Assembly: GCA_031398745.1 (NCBI GenBank) | Contig: JANNNX010000009.1 | Span: 4,507 to 68,506, forward strand | DNA length: 64,000 nucleotides | Source: JANNNX01 sp031398745 | Lineage (GTDB): Bacteria; Actinomycetota; Acidimicrobiia; Acidimicrobiales; CADCSY01 | Direction: 5' to 3' | Shown: positions 49,479 to 57,903 of the stretch, one piece after another | Position numbering within the stretch: position 1 is the stretch's first letter | Layout of the letters: each line of letters begins with the position of its first letter | The notes under the pieces: model-generated | What the model saw: only the letters and a program-made list of their open reading frames with translations | Databases searched by the model: none | What the model was told of the DNA's origin: nothing | Position numbers and translations under genes: made by a program

Positions 49479-50485
49479 GCGGCCACCTCGGGGTCGACGT
49501 CGGCCTGGCGCAGCAGCGCCGCCACCAGGCCCTCGCCATCGACCTCGGCCGCCCCGACGTAACGATCAGCGGCGCCGTAGACCAGGTAGACGCTGCCGTC
49601 GTCGCGCCAGTGAGCGCCCTGGACGAACACGACGTTGTCGACGTCCCCCCGGCGCTCCCACGGCAGCTCGGGCACCAGCAGCGGCTCGGGCAGTTGCGAG
49701 CGCACCCGGCCGGTGCTGCGGTCGTGCAGCGCGGCCCGCACCACGTAGCCGAACTCGGCCGTCCGCTCGTGGTACAGGTTCACGAAGCCGGCGGGAGTGT
49801 CGAGGAACGGCGCCCCGGCGCCGGTGCCGAGCCCACCCTCGCCCGGGCGCAGCACCACGTGGCGCTCGAGATCGGCCAGGTACGGGTCCCACTCGTCGTC
49901 GCCGGTCGCCACCAAGTGGTCGAGGTCATCGAAGGTGGCCAGGTGCATGTCGCGCCCGTAGAGCCGGTGGATCAACGCCAGCCGGCCGTCTTCGAGGTCG
50001 AAGAGCACGCCGTCCTTGTTGGGGACGTCGGTCGGTCCGACCAGGGCGCCGCTCTCGTGGTCGAGGTGGAACCGCCCGTCGGCGTAGGTGAGGACGTGGA
50101 GCCCGAGCCGCCACGGCCGCCCGGTGTCGGGGGGGGCCAGGTGGGTGTAGGTCATCACCACCTGGCCGTCGCCGATCGTCTGCAGCCGGGGGTCCTCGAA
50201 CGACCAGGCACCGTCTCGCCCTCCGGCCGCCAGCACCTGCTGGAAGCGGTACCGCAGCCCGTCACGCGAGGTGAACACCACGATGTCGGACACGTAGTCG
50301 ACGAACCGGGGTCCGGTCGGGTCGGGGTTGCGCCGGTAGCCGTCGCGGATGCCCCGGGCGAAGAGGTGGTAGCGGCCGTCGTGGTGGAGGAGCCCGGCGT
50401 TGAAGATGGCGGCGTAGCCGGGGGCCGACTGGGGGCCCAGGATCGGCTCGTGGGAGAGCCGTCGGACGCGCAGGTGGGGAATCAC
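49466..50485 (-). CDS. GH130-family glycosidase/phosphorylase 1
   Basis: A 339-residue five-bladed beta-propeller enzyme of the GH130 family, which phosphorolyses or hydrolyses beta-mannosides. The catalytic-acid region SFEDPRLQTIGD, IFNAGLLHHDGRYHLFARG near the N-terminus and VYGAADRYVGAAEVD at the end are typical. GTG 50485 is the start; a second GH130 gene diverges 41 bases away. Its 3' end overlaps the helical gene by 13 bases. Phosphorylase versus hydrolase cannot be told without the phosphate-site residues. Confidence 0.85.
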   Translation of the reverse strand: MIPHLRVRRLSHEPILGPQSAPGYAAIFNAGLLHHDGRYHLFARGIRDGYRRNPDPTGPRFVDYVSDIVVFTSRDGLRYRFQQVLAAGGRDGAWSFEDPRLQTIGDGQVVMTYTHLAPPDTGRPWRLGLHVLTYADGRFHLDHESGALVGPTDVPNKDGVLFDLEDGRLALIHRLYGRDMHLATFDDLDHLVATGDDEWDPYLADLERHVVLRPGEGGLGTGAGAPFLDTPAGFVNLYHERTAEFGYVVRAALHDRSTGRVRSQLPEPLLVPELPWERRGDVDNVVFVQGAHWRDDGSVYLVYGAADRYVGAAEVDGEGLVAALLRQADVDPEVAAHRS

Positions 50486-50526
50486 AGGCGTGTCACTTTG
50501 TCATTCCACCGGTCGGCACGGGTTGC

Positions 50527-51480
50527 ATGGTGACAGTGTTCGACGACCGTGAGGTGTTCAGGCGTTTCGAGGGCAACCCGATCCTCGCGCCCACCGATTG
50601 GCCCCACATGGTCAACGCCGCGTTCAACCCCGGCGCCACGACCCTCGACGGCGAGACCGTCCTGCTGGTCCGGGTCGAGGATCGCACCGGTCGCTCGCAC
50701 TTCTGCCTGGCCCGCAGCGAAGACGGCTACACCGGCTGGCGGATCGATCGGGAGCACCAGCTGCTGGCCGACTACGGCAGCTACGAGGAGCGCTGGGGCA
50801 TCGAGGACCCCCGCATCACCACCATCGGCGAGGACCACTACGTCGTCTACACCGGCTTCTCGGAGGGCGGACCGCTGGTCTGCCTGGCCCGGACCCGTGA
50901 CTTCGGCGACTACGAACGCCTCGGGGTGCTGATGCCGCCCGAGGACAAGGACGCCGCCCTCTTCCCGCGTCAGTTCGACGGGCGCTGGGCGCTGATCCAT
51001 CGACCGGTGCCCAACCAGGCATCGCGAGGCGTGCACATTTGGCTGTCCTGGAGCCCCGACCTGCGCAACTGGGGCGACCACACCGTCGTCGTCCGGGCCC
51101 GGGAGGGAGGCTGGTGGGATGCCGCCAAGGTCGGCCTGGGGCCGCCGCCGCTCGAGACCTCCGAGGGCTGGCTGCTCGCTTACCACGGGGTGCGGGTCAC
51201 AGCGTCGGGATCGATCTACCGGGTCGGCCTGGCCCTGACCGCCCTCGAGGATCCCGGGCGGCTGTTGGCGCGCAGCGAGGAGTGGGTCTTCGGACCCCAG
51301 GCCCCCTACGAGCGATCGGGCGACGTGCGGGACGTGGTGTTCCCGACCGGTTGGGTCCTGGGCGACGACGGCGACACGCTGCGCGTCTACTACGGCGCGG
51401 CTGACACCACGGTGTGCGTGGCCACGGCCAGCGTGGCCCGGCTCCTCGATCTGGTCCAACGCCATCCGGTCGACGGATGA
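50527..51480 (+). CDS. GH130-family glycosidase/phosphorylase 2
   Basis: A 317-residue GH130 enzyme with the family layout: FEGNPILAPTDWPHMVNAAFNPG at the N-terminus, RWGIEDPRITTIGEDHYVVY (catalytic Asp in DPR), HRPVPNQASRGVHIWLSWSPDL, GPPPLETSEGWLLAYHGV and VYYGAADTTVCVATAS. It resembles the beta-1,2- or beta-1,4-mannooligosaccharide phosphorylase branch more closely than its divergent neighbour. The two differ strongly, so they likely act on different steps or linkages. Promoters of the two genes must share the 41-base gap. Confidence 0.87.
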   Translation: MVTVFDDREVFRRFEGNPILAPTDWPHMVNAAFNPGATTLDGETVLLVRVEDRTGRSHFCLARSEDGYTGWRIDREHQLLADYGSYEERWGIEDPRITTIGEDHYVVYTGFSEGGPLVCLARTRDFGDYERLGVLMPPEDKDAALFPRQFDGRWALIHRPVPNQASRGVHIWLSWSPDLRNWGDHTVVVRAREGGWWDAAKVGLGPPPLETSEGWLLAYHGVRVTASGSIYRVGLALTALEDPGRLLARSEEWVFGPQAPYERSGDVRDVVFPTGWVLGDDGDTLRVYYGAADTTVCVATASVARLLDLVQRHPVDG

Positions 51481-51553
51481 CCCTCCTCGCCGGCCGAGGC
51501 CCAGCTCAGCGCCGGGGTTGGTCGGGAGCAAGCGCGTAGGCCGAAAGGCCCCG

Positions 51554-51559
51554 TACACT
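51554..51559 (+). promoter_or_regulatory. -10 hexamer TACACT upstream of the sigma factor gene
   Basis: TACACT lies 55 bases before the GTG at 51615; the same hexamer (CGTACACT/GGTACACT) stands 67 bases upstream of the helicase gene. No -35 box at 17 bases. Confidence 0.35.
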
Positions 51560-51614
51560 CGAAGCCTCCCGCAAGCGGGTCCGGTTGCCCCGTCGTCGAC
51601 CAGAGGTGCACTGA

Positions 51615-52568
51615 GTGGCTTCGCAGAAGCAACGCCCCGAGCGGGCTGAAGAGGATCTCGTCCGGCTCTACCTGAGCGACATCGGCAAGCACGCGCTGCT
51701 GACCAAGGCCGACGAGGCCCGCCTGGCCCAGGCGATCGAGGAGGGCAAGTCGGCGCAGACCGAGATCGAGGCCGCCGAGCGCAAGGGTGAGCGCCTGCCG
51801 GTGGCCAAGCGCCGGGAGTTGCAGAAGAAGCTGCGGGAGGGCGAGGACGCCACCCAGACCTTCATCCAGGCCAACCTCCGCCTGGTGGTGTCGATCGCCA
51901 AGAAGTACCAGGCGTCCGAGCTGCCGCTGCTCGACCTGGTCCAAGAGGGCAACCTCGGCCTCATCCACGCCGTTGAGAAGTTCGACTGGCGCAAGGGCTT
52001 CAAGTTCTCGACCTACGCGACCTGGTGGATCCGTCAGGCCATCACCCGGGGCATCGCCAACACCGGTCGCACCATCCGCCTCCCGGTCCACGCCGGCGAC
52101 CAGCTGACCCGCCTGCGCAAGGCCCAGGCCAGCCTCGAGGTCAAGTTCGGGCGGCCCCCGACCATGGCCGAGCTGGCCGAGGAGCTCGACCTTCCGCTCG
52201 ACAAGCTGGCCGAGATCTTCCGCTACGCGCGGGACACTCTCTCGCTGTCGGACCCCCTCCACGAGGAGGGCGACGCCGAGCTGGGCGACGTGGTTGCCGA
52301 CCCCACCGCCATCTCGCCGTTCGAGGCCGCGGCCGACGCCCTGCTGCCCGAGCAGGTCAGCCGCCTACTGGCGCCGCTCGACGAGCGGGAGCGGACGATC
52401 CTGCGTCTCCGCTACGGCCTCGACCGGGGCGAGGCTCGCACCCTCGAGGAGGTCGGTGAGACCTTCAACCTCACCCGTGAGCGGATCCGCCAGATCGAGG
52501 CCCGGGCCATGTCGAAGCTCCGCCACCCGTCGGTCGACACCGGCGCCCGAGAGCTCCTGAACGTCTGA
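51615..52568 (+). CDS. SigA-family RNA polymerase sigma factor
   Basis: A 317-residue sigma factor with canonical regions: 1.2 (LVRLYLSDIGKHALLT), 2 (ANLRLVVSIAKKYQ, LDLVQEGNLGLIHAVEKFDW, GFKFSTYATWWIRQAI), 3 (FGRPPTMAELAEELDL) and 4 (LRLRYGLDRGEARTLEEVGE, then LTRERIRQIEARAMSKLRHP). Region 1.1 is missing, so it may be a primary-like (group 2/SigB-type) or short primary factor. Helix residues RERIRQIE are those that read the -35 box. GTG 51615 follows AGAGGTG. It is the reference against which the sigma at 10409 is divergent. Confidence 0.93.
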   Translation: MASQKQRPERAEEDLVRLYLSDIGKHALLTKADEARLAQAIEEGKSAQTEIEAAERKGERLPVAKRRELQKKLREGEDATQTFIQANLRLVVSIAKKYQASELPLLDLVQEGNLGLIHAVEKFDWRKGFKFSTYATWWIRQAITRGIANTGRTIRLPVHAGDQLTRLRKAQASLEVKFGRPPTMAELAEELDLPLDKLAEIFRYARDTLSLSDPLHEEGDAELGDVVADPTAISPFEAAADALLPEQVSRLLAPLDERERTILRLRYGLDRGEARTLEEVGETFNLTRERIRQIEARAMSKLRHPSVDTGARELLNV

Positions 52569-52606
52569 CCCGCCGTCGGGCACCCCGGTCGGGGTGCCCG
52601 CGGGTC
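52566..52606 (+). terminator. Long hairpin terminator after the sigma factor gene
   Basis: GGGCACCCC (52578-52586) and GGGGTGCCC (52591-52599) form a perfect 9-bp stem with a 4-base loop. TGACCCG and CGGGTCA add a 7-bp outer stem beginning at the stop codon. No U-run follows. The strongest hairpin seen in the window. Confidence 0.7.
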
Positions 52607-52637
52607 AAGCGATCCGCGGCCGGCGCCGACACTGCTC

Positions 52638-53858
52638 ATGATGTCGGCTCCGCGCTCCGTCGTGGTCGGGGCCCTGGCCGCGCTGGTGGCGGCCGTGCTG
52701 GTGCCGCTCGTCGCCTCGCCCGTGGGCGCCGCCACCAGCGGCACCCGGCCCATCCCGAACGAGGCCGCGGGCCCTCTCACCACCGACCTGGTGGGGGTGC
52801 AGGTCGGTGGCACCCGCTGGGTCCAGGCCTACGACGCCTGGGGGGACGCGGTCGACGAGGAGCGCCAGGCGGCGAGCGAGCAGGTGGCGGCCACCGCCGA
52901 GGTCGCCGAGCTGACGTCGCTCACCGCCCAGTTGGCCGAAGTCCGGGCCGCCGCCGAGGCCGCCCGTCTCCAGGCCGATCTCGAGCTGGCGGCCGCCCGT
53001 CAGCGGCTGGCCCGGGTGGCCATCTCGGCCTTCGTCGAAGCCGGCACGACCTCGGAACTGCCCGACCTCGATCCCGACGATGTGTCCGACGACCAGCGCA
53101 TCGTGGTGCTGGGCGAGACGGTCGCCGATCGATCCATCGGCCGGGTCGACGAGGCCACCGACGCCCGGGACCGGGCTGCCCGGGTCGAGCGGGAGGCGGC
53201 CGCCGAGCTGGTGACGGCGCAGCGTCGCTTCACCGAGGCCGTGGCCCGCGAGGAGCGGGCCGCCAGCGATCTGGCCCAGTGGACCGAGACGGTCGAGTCC
53301 CGGCGCTCGACCATGGCCGACGAGGTGATCTACGCCACCGTCGGGTCGTCCGACCTCGAGGTCATCGCGGTCGACGCCTATCGCAAGGCGGTGGCGACCG
53401 TGGGCTGCGGGATCTCCTGGACGGTCCTCGCAGGTCTCGGCCGGATCGAGTCGAAGCACGGCCACGCCGGCGGGGCCACGGTGGCACCGGACGGATTGGT
53501 GTCGCCCCCGATCTACGGCGTCGCCCTCGACGGGACGGGCGGCAACATGGCCATCCCCGACACCGACGGTGGGGTGTACGACGGCGATGTCGAGCTCGAC
53601 CGGGCCGTCGGCCCGATGCAGTTCATCCCCTCGACGTGGGCGCGTTGGGCGACCGACGGCAACGGCGATCGAGTCGCGAACCCTCAGAACCTCTACGACG
53701 CCACCGCGGCTGCGTCTCGCTACGTGTGCGCCACCGCTCGAGGCGAGACCGAAGAGGAGCGGATCGCGGCCGCCATCTTCAGCTACAACCGCTCCGACGC
53801 CTACGTCGAGGCGGTGTTGGGCTGGTCGTCGAGCTACGCCGCTCTCGGCCTCCGCTAG
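52638..53858 (+). CDS. Secreted coiled-coil lytic transglycosylase (SLT-like)
   Basis: A 406-residue exported protein. A signal peptide (about residues 1-31, ending SPVGAATS) is followed by a long coiled coil (residues about 75-235, rich in Ala/Glu/Arg) and a C-terminal MltB/SLT-type domain: WTVLAGLGRIESKHGHAGG with the catalytic Glu, DRAVGPMQFIPSTWARWATDG, and AIFSYNRSDAYVEAVL. It should cleave peptidoglycan strands outside the membrane; the coiled coil suggests assembly with a partner such as a divisome or RipA-like system. It has a second ATG at 52641. Confidence 0.88.
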   Translation: MMSAPRSVVVGALAALVAAVLVPLVASPVGAATSGTRPIPNEAAGPLTTDLVGVQVGGTRWVQAYDAWGDAVDEERQAASEQVAATAEVAELTSLTAQLAEVRAAAEAARLQADLELAAARQRLARVAISAFVEAGTTSELPDLDPDDVSDDQRIVVLGETVADRSIGRVDEATDARDRAARVEREAAAELVTAQRRFTEAVAREERAASDLAQWTETVESRRSTMADEVIYATVGSSDLEVIAVDAYRKAVATVGCGISWTVLAGLGRIESKHGHAGGATVAPDGLVSPPIYGVALDGTGGNMAIPDTDGGVYDGDVELDRAVGPMQFIPSTWARWATDGNGDRVANPQNLYDATAAASRYVCATARGETEEERIAAAIFSYNRSDAYVEAVLGWSSSYAALGLR

Positions 53859-53920
53859 GAGGCGTGTGAGGCGGCCTCCGCGAGGAGGCGTGTGAGGCAG
53901 CCTCCGCGAGGAGGCCGTGC
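53848..53920. repeat. Tandem 26-bp repeats forming three hairpins
   Basis: The 26-base unit starting AGGAGGCGTGTGAGGC occurs at 53857-53882 and again at 53883-53908 (one difference), with a third partial copy from 53909. Each junction contains GCCTCC-GCNA-GGAGGC, so three hairpins can form in a row directly after the transglycosylase stop. A terminator or transcript-stabilising element is possible. The unit AGGAGGC also carries a Shine-Dalgarno-like core. Confidence 0.7.
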
Positions 53921-53963
53921 CCTACAGTCGCCGCCGCTCCACAGTCGAGTGCAGGAGGCAGCG

Positions 53964-55349
53964 ATGGGGATCCGCACCTACGGCCCGAACAACGTCGACT
54001 GGGAGCAGCGGGTCGACATGGACCGGCTGCGCACCGCCCGGCTGGCCCGCCTCCGCCAGAAGCTGGACGAAAGCGACCTGGGGGCGGTGCTGGCGTTCGA
54101 CTTCGCCAACGTCCGCTACATGACCTCGACCCACATCGGCACCTGGGCCATGGACAAGCTCATCCGCTTCGCCCTCCTGCCCCGCAACGGCGAGCCGATC
54201 ATCTGGGACTTCGGTTCGGCCGCCCGTCACCACCAGCTCTACAACCCGTGGCTCGACCACAGCCACACCCACAGCGAGGCGGCCGACGTCCACGACGCCC
54301 ACCACGGCGCCACCGTCGCCCCGTCGCAGCCCAACGGGTCCCGCGCCGGCATCTCCCTGCTCCGGGGCGCCTTCAATCCCGACGCCGGGATCGCCCAGGA
54401 CGTGGCGGCCAAGGTCAAGGCCGAGCTCGAGCACCACGGCCTGGCCAACGAGCCGCTCGGCGTCGACGTGGTCGAGCTCCCGGTGCTCTTCGCCCTGCAG
54501 GCCGCCGGGATCGGCGTGGTCGACGGCCAGCAGCTGTTCCTCGAGGCCCGGCGGATCAAGACCGAGGACGAGATCACCCTCCTGGCCACGGCGGCGTCGA
54601 TGGTCGACGCGGCCTACGACGAGCTCTACGGCTTCATGCACCCCGGTGTCCGGGAGAACGAGTGCGTGGGTTTGGTGTCCAAGACCCTCTACGACCTGGG
54701 CTCTGAGTACGTGGAAGGGGTCAACGCCATCTCGGGCGAGCGCTGCGCACCCCACCCGCACGTGTACTCCGACCGGATCCTGCGACCCGGCGACCCGGCC
54801 TTCTTCGACATCCTCCACAGCTACAACGGCTACCGCACCTGCTACTACCGCACCTTCGCCATCGGTTCGGCGTCGCGAGCCCAACAAGAGGCCTACCGGA
54901 TCTGCCGGGACTACATGGACACCGCCATCGACCTGGTGAAGCCCGGGGCCACCACCGCCGACATCGTCTCGGTGTGGCCGACGGCCGAGGAGTTCGGCTT
55001 CGCCGACGAGATGGCCGCCTTCGCCCTCCAGTACGGCCACGGCGTCGGCCTGTCGATCTGGGAGAAGCCGATCTTCAGCCGGCTGGTCTCCCTCGACCAC
55101 CCCGAGGTGCTCGAGGAGGGGATGGTGTTCGCCCTCGAGACCTATTGGCCGGCGGCCGACGGGTGGTCGGCGGCCCGTATCGAGGAGGAGTTGGTGGTCA
55201 CCGCCGAGGGCTGCGAGGTCATCACCAAGTTCCCGGCCGAGGAGCTGCTGGTGGCGGGCAAGCGGTACTGGTCGATGAACGGTCCGCTCGACACCGTCCG
55301 CGAGTCGCAGTCGCACATAAACACCCGAGCGCGGCGCCAGGACCGCTGA
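53964..55349 (+). CDS. M24-family peptidase-fold hydrolase with an altered metal site
   Basis: A 461-residue protein with the N-terminal creatinase-like domain and the C-terminal pita-bread domain of M24 (Xaa-Pro peptidase/creatinase) proteins. Of the metal ligands, the first Asp (FFDILHSYNGY), His (YGHGVGLSIWEKP), and Glu residues (LETYW, IEEELVVT) are in place. The second Asp, expected in GYXXDXXRT, is Cys (GYRTCYYRTF). Related folds with changed ligands include creatinase and ectoine hydrolase; DddP-type DMSP lyase is another relative. So peptidase activity is uncertain. AGGAGG lies 5 bases before ATG 53964. Confidence 0.82.
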   Translation: MGIRTYGPNNVDWEQRVDMDRLRTARLARLRQKLDESDLGAVLAFDFANVRYMTSTHIGTWAMDKLIRFALLPRNGEPIIWDFGSAARHHQLYNPWLDHSHTHSEAADVHDAHHGATVAPSQPNGSRAGISLLRGAFNPDAGIAQDVAAKVKAELEHHGLANEPLGVDVVELPVLFALQAAGIGVVDGQQLFLEARRIKTEDEITLLATAASMVDAAYDELYGFMHPGVRENECVGLVSKTLYDLGSEYVEGVNAISGERCAPHPHVYSDRILRPGDPAFFDILHSYNGYRTCYYRTFAIGSASRAQQEAYRICRDYMDTAIDLVKPGATTADIVSVWPTAEEFGFADEMAAFALQYGHGVGLSIWEKPIFSRLVSLDHPEVLEEGMVFALETYWPAADGWSAARIEEELVVTAEGCEVITKFPAEELLVAGKRYWSMNGPLDTVRESQSHINTRARRQDR

Positions 55350-55370
55350 CGCATCGGCGTATCGGTCAGC
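55345..55370. terminator. Inverted repeat between convergent genes
   Basis: GCTGAC (55345-55350) and GTCAGC (55365-55370) flank a 14-base loop at the stop codons of the M24 and serine-hydrolase genes. An alternative pairing GACCG/CGGTC overlaps it. Position suits a bidirectional terminator; stem is short. Confidence 0.35.
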
Positions 55371-56187
55371 GCCCCGCCAGCTCGGCCAGGATCGCGTCGG
55401 CCAACGGCGGCCAGGCGGCAGCCGCCCAGGGCCCGAAGTCGCGATCGCTGAGCGACGCCCAGGCCACCCCCGCCCGGGGGTCGACGCCGAGGACGCCGCC
55501 CGCCCGCCCGAAGTGCCCGAAGGTGGCGGGGGAGTTCGTCGTGCCGGTCCAGTGCGGTGCCTTGTGGTCACGCAGCTCGAAGCCCACGCCCCAGTCGTTG
55601 GGGTGCTGGCGCCCGAACCCGGGCAGCACCCCGTTGAGTCCGGGGAACTGCACGGTGGTGGCCATGGCCAGGGTGGCCGCCGAGACCAGGGTCGGCGTCA
55701 GCAGCTCGGCGGCGAAGGTCAGCAGGTCCCGGGTGGGGCTGACCGCCCCATTGGCCGGGGTGGCGACCATGCGGGTGGCGAGCATGCCCAGCGGCTGCAG
55801 CACGGCCTCGGTGACGTAGGTCCAGAAGGCCATGTCGGCACTCGCGGCCAGGGTCTCGGCGGCCAGCTCGATCCCGGCGTTGGAGTAGATGCGGCGCCGG
55901 CCGACGGCGGCCATCGGCGTTCGTCGCTCGGGAGCCAATCCCGATGCGTGGGCCAGCAGGTGTCGCAGGGTCGAGCCCGGCGGCCCGGCCGGCTGGTCGA
56001 GATCGACGGTGCCCTCCTCGAGCGCGATCAGCACCGCGTAGGCGGTCAGCAGCTTGGTGATCGACGCCCATTCCAGCTCACGGTCGAGGTCGCCGGTGCT
56101 GGCCACCAGGCCACCGTCGCGGGTGACGACACCGACCCCGGCGGTCGTTACCGGCCAGTGGTCGACCTGGTCCAGGGCTCGCAGCAC
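55366..56187 (-). CDS. Beta-lactamase-fold serine hydrolase
   Basis: A 273-residue class C beta-lactamase-like hydrolase. The serine motif SXXK is SITK (about residue 43), the YXN motif is YSN (RRRIYSNAG), and a HXG motif is HFGRAGG near residue 225. At this length it is shorter than AmpC and fits the esterase/EstB-like or D-aminopeptidase-like branch; no signal peptide, so probably cytoplasmic. GTG 56187 follows a CACACT hexamer at 6 bases. Substrate unknown. Confidence 0.83.
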   Translation of the reverse strand: MLRALDQVDHWPVTTAGVGVVTRDGGLVASTGDLDRELEWASITKLLTAYAVLIALEEGTVDLDQPAGPPGSTLRHLLAHASGLAPERRTPMAAVGRRRIYSNAGIELAAETLAASADMAFWTYVTEAVLQPLGMLATRMVATPANGAVSPTRDLLTFAAELLTPTLVSAATLAMATTVQFPGLNGVLPGFGRQHPNDWGVGFELRDHKAPHWTGTTNSPATFGHFGRAGGVLGVDPRAGVAWASLSDRDFGPWAAAAWPPLADAILAELAGR

Positions 56188-56224
56188 GCTCGCAGTGTGG
56201 CCCGAGCGACGATCGGGTCGGGGA

Positions 56225-57103
56225 TCAGGTCGCGGGCAGCTCGGCCTCAGGCGGCAGGGCCGTCAGCAGGACCTCGACACTCAGCTCCTGGCGGGTGGGC
56301 CCGTGGAACACGCCTCGGAAGGGCACCACGTCGCCGTAGTCGCGCCCGTGCCCTACTCGGATGTGGCGAGTCTCGGCCGGGAGGTGGTGGGTGGGGTCGT
56401 AGCTGGTCCACATGGCGTCGGGGAGGAGCACGTCGACCCAGGCGTGGCTGTCGACCCGGTACTCGCGGCCCACCTCGAACGCCTTCGGGGCCACGTAGCC
56501 CGAGACGTAGCGGGCCGGGATCCCGGTGCTGCGCAGCAGGGCGATGGCCAGGTGGGCGTAGTCCTGGCAGACCCCTCGCCGGCTGGCCAGGACGTGGTCG
56601 ACGGCAGTGTGGACCGAGGTCCACCCCGGCTCGTAGGTGATCTCCTCGTGCAGCCAGTCGAAGATCGCCTGGACGGTGGCCTGGGCATCGTCGCTCCGGA
56701 GGCGCTCGGCCAGCACATCGACGGCCTGGCCCCCGACGACCTTGGGGGAGGCCTGGAGGTACTCGATGGCGTCGAGATCGGAGGCCGCCGGGAAGATCCG
56801 TTGGCCGGGGTCGTCGGGAAGGTGCATGTGAACCACCGACTCGACCGTGCACACCAGCTCGTCGTGGGGGGCGTCGAGCTCGAACTCCACCACCTCGGTG
56901 CCGAAGTAGTCGCGGTGGCGCCGCTGGAACGAAGGCCGGGGGGTCACCTCGACCTCACTGCGGACCCGCTGCTGGCCAAGCTCGGAGATGGGGGTGAGCC
57001 GCACCTCGTTGCGGCTCCGGCGCACCGGCGGCGCGTACCGGTAGCCGGTGCGATGGGTGATGTGCCAGGTGGCGTCGAGCACCGGGAGCTCGGTGGCGGT
57101 CAC
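56225..57103 (-). CDS. Transglutaminase-like protein of the ATP-grasp/alpha-E cluster
   Basis: A 292-residue protein with an N-terminal beta domain (WHITHRTGYRYAPPVRRSRNEV) and a transglutaminase core: the Cys in RGVCQDYAHLAIALLRSTGI, His in VDSHAWVDVLLP and Asp in SYDPTHH form an intact triad. It begins in a GTGA overlap with the alpha-E gene. The set ATP-grasp, alpha-E, transglutaminase is conserved across bacteria and is proposed to make and process a small peptide, but the product is unknown. Confidence 0.88.
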   Translation of the reverse strand: MTATELPVLDATWHITHRTGYRYAPPVRRSRNEVRLTPISELGQQRVRSEVEVTPRPSFQRRHRDYFGTEVVEFELDAPHDELVCTVESVVHMHLPDDPGQRIFPAASDLDAIEYLQASPKVVGGQAVDVLAERLRSDDAQATVQAIFDWLHEEITYEPGWTSVHTAVDHVLASRRGVCQDYAHLAIALLRSTGIPARYVSGYVAPKAFEVGREYRVDSHAWVDVLLPDAMWTSYDPTHHLPAETRHIRVGHGRDYGDVVPFRGVFHGPTRQELSVEVLLTALPPEAELPAT

Positions 57104-57903
57104 GAGCCGACCGGGAGGCTGCGCCGGGTGGGGAGCCACCCCGCGAGCAGGGTGCCGTGGGCCTCCTCGCTGGCCTCCATGAGCCGGGTGAGGTGGTGGG
57201 TGAGGTTCTGGGCCAGCGACTCGGTGGACGCCCCCGCCAGCTCGGCGTGGGCGTCGTCGAGGATCCCGGCGGCCAGCGGCGTGGCGGTGGCCAGCGTCCG
57301 GGCGGTCGTCAGGGCGTTGGCCACCGACCGCGGCCAGTCCGGAGCTCGCAGCACGAGATCGAGTGCCAGATCCACCGTGGGCGGGCCCATGTGTCCGGGG
57401 CGCCAGGCGTCGAGGGCGCCGCTCACCCGCAGGACGAAGCGGGCGTCGCGCCGCTCGTCGCCGGTGCGCCGGCGGGCCTGCAGCGTCTGGATGCGGGCGG
57501 TGCCGGCGATTCGTTCGATGCGGCTGCCCAGCATCACGTGCGACCAGGCCTCGTCGCGGGTGACGTTGCACTCGATCTGTCCGCTGAACGCGTCGAGGTA
57601 GAGCGCGGCCGCTCGCAGCACCGGCTCGCGTTCCGCTCCGTCGGCCAGGGCCCGTTCGAGATCGAGGACGGCACCGCCCAGCAGTTCGATCACCGGCGCG
57701 GTGAGGCCCTCGCGCGCCCGGCGCCCCTGTTCGTGCGCCACCCGGAGGCTGTCGAGCACCCGCCACGCGGGGTCGGCCTGTAGCGCCTCGCCGGGTTCGA
57801 GGGTGCGCCAGTCGGGCGTGGCCAGGGCGCCCCGCACGACGTTGGCCGCCCGTTCGGTGAGGCGACCGATCCAGTAGAGGCGCTCAGCCGTGCGGTTCAA
57901 CAT
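57100..57903 (-). CDS. Alpha-E (DUF403) domain protein
   Basis: A 267-residue all-helical alpha-E protein, recognised by MLNRTAERLYWIGRLTERAAN at the start and SVANALTTARTLATATP, EEAHGTLLAGW near the end. The family is always encoded with a circularly permuted ATP-grasp enzyme and usually a transglutaminase, as here. Start overlaps the ATP-grasp stop by 7 bases. No catalytic residues are known for the family; it may hold the substrate or product. Confidence 0.88.
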   Translation of the reverse strand: MLNRTAERLYWIGRLTERAANVVRGALATPDWRTLEPGEALQADPAWRVLDSLRVAHEQGRRAREGLTAPVIELLGGAVLDLERALADGAEREPVLRAAALYLDAFSGQIECNVTRDEAWSHVMLGSRIERIAGTARIQTLQARRRTGDERRDARFVLRVSGALDAWRPGHMGPPTVDLALDLVLRAPDWPRSVANALTTARTLATATPLAAGILDDAHAELAGASTESLAQNLTHHLTRLMEASEEAHGTLLAGWLPTRRSLPVGS

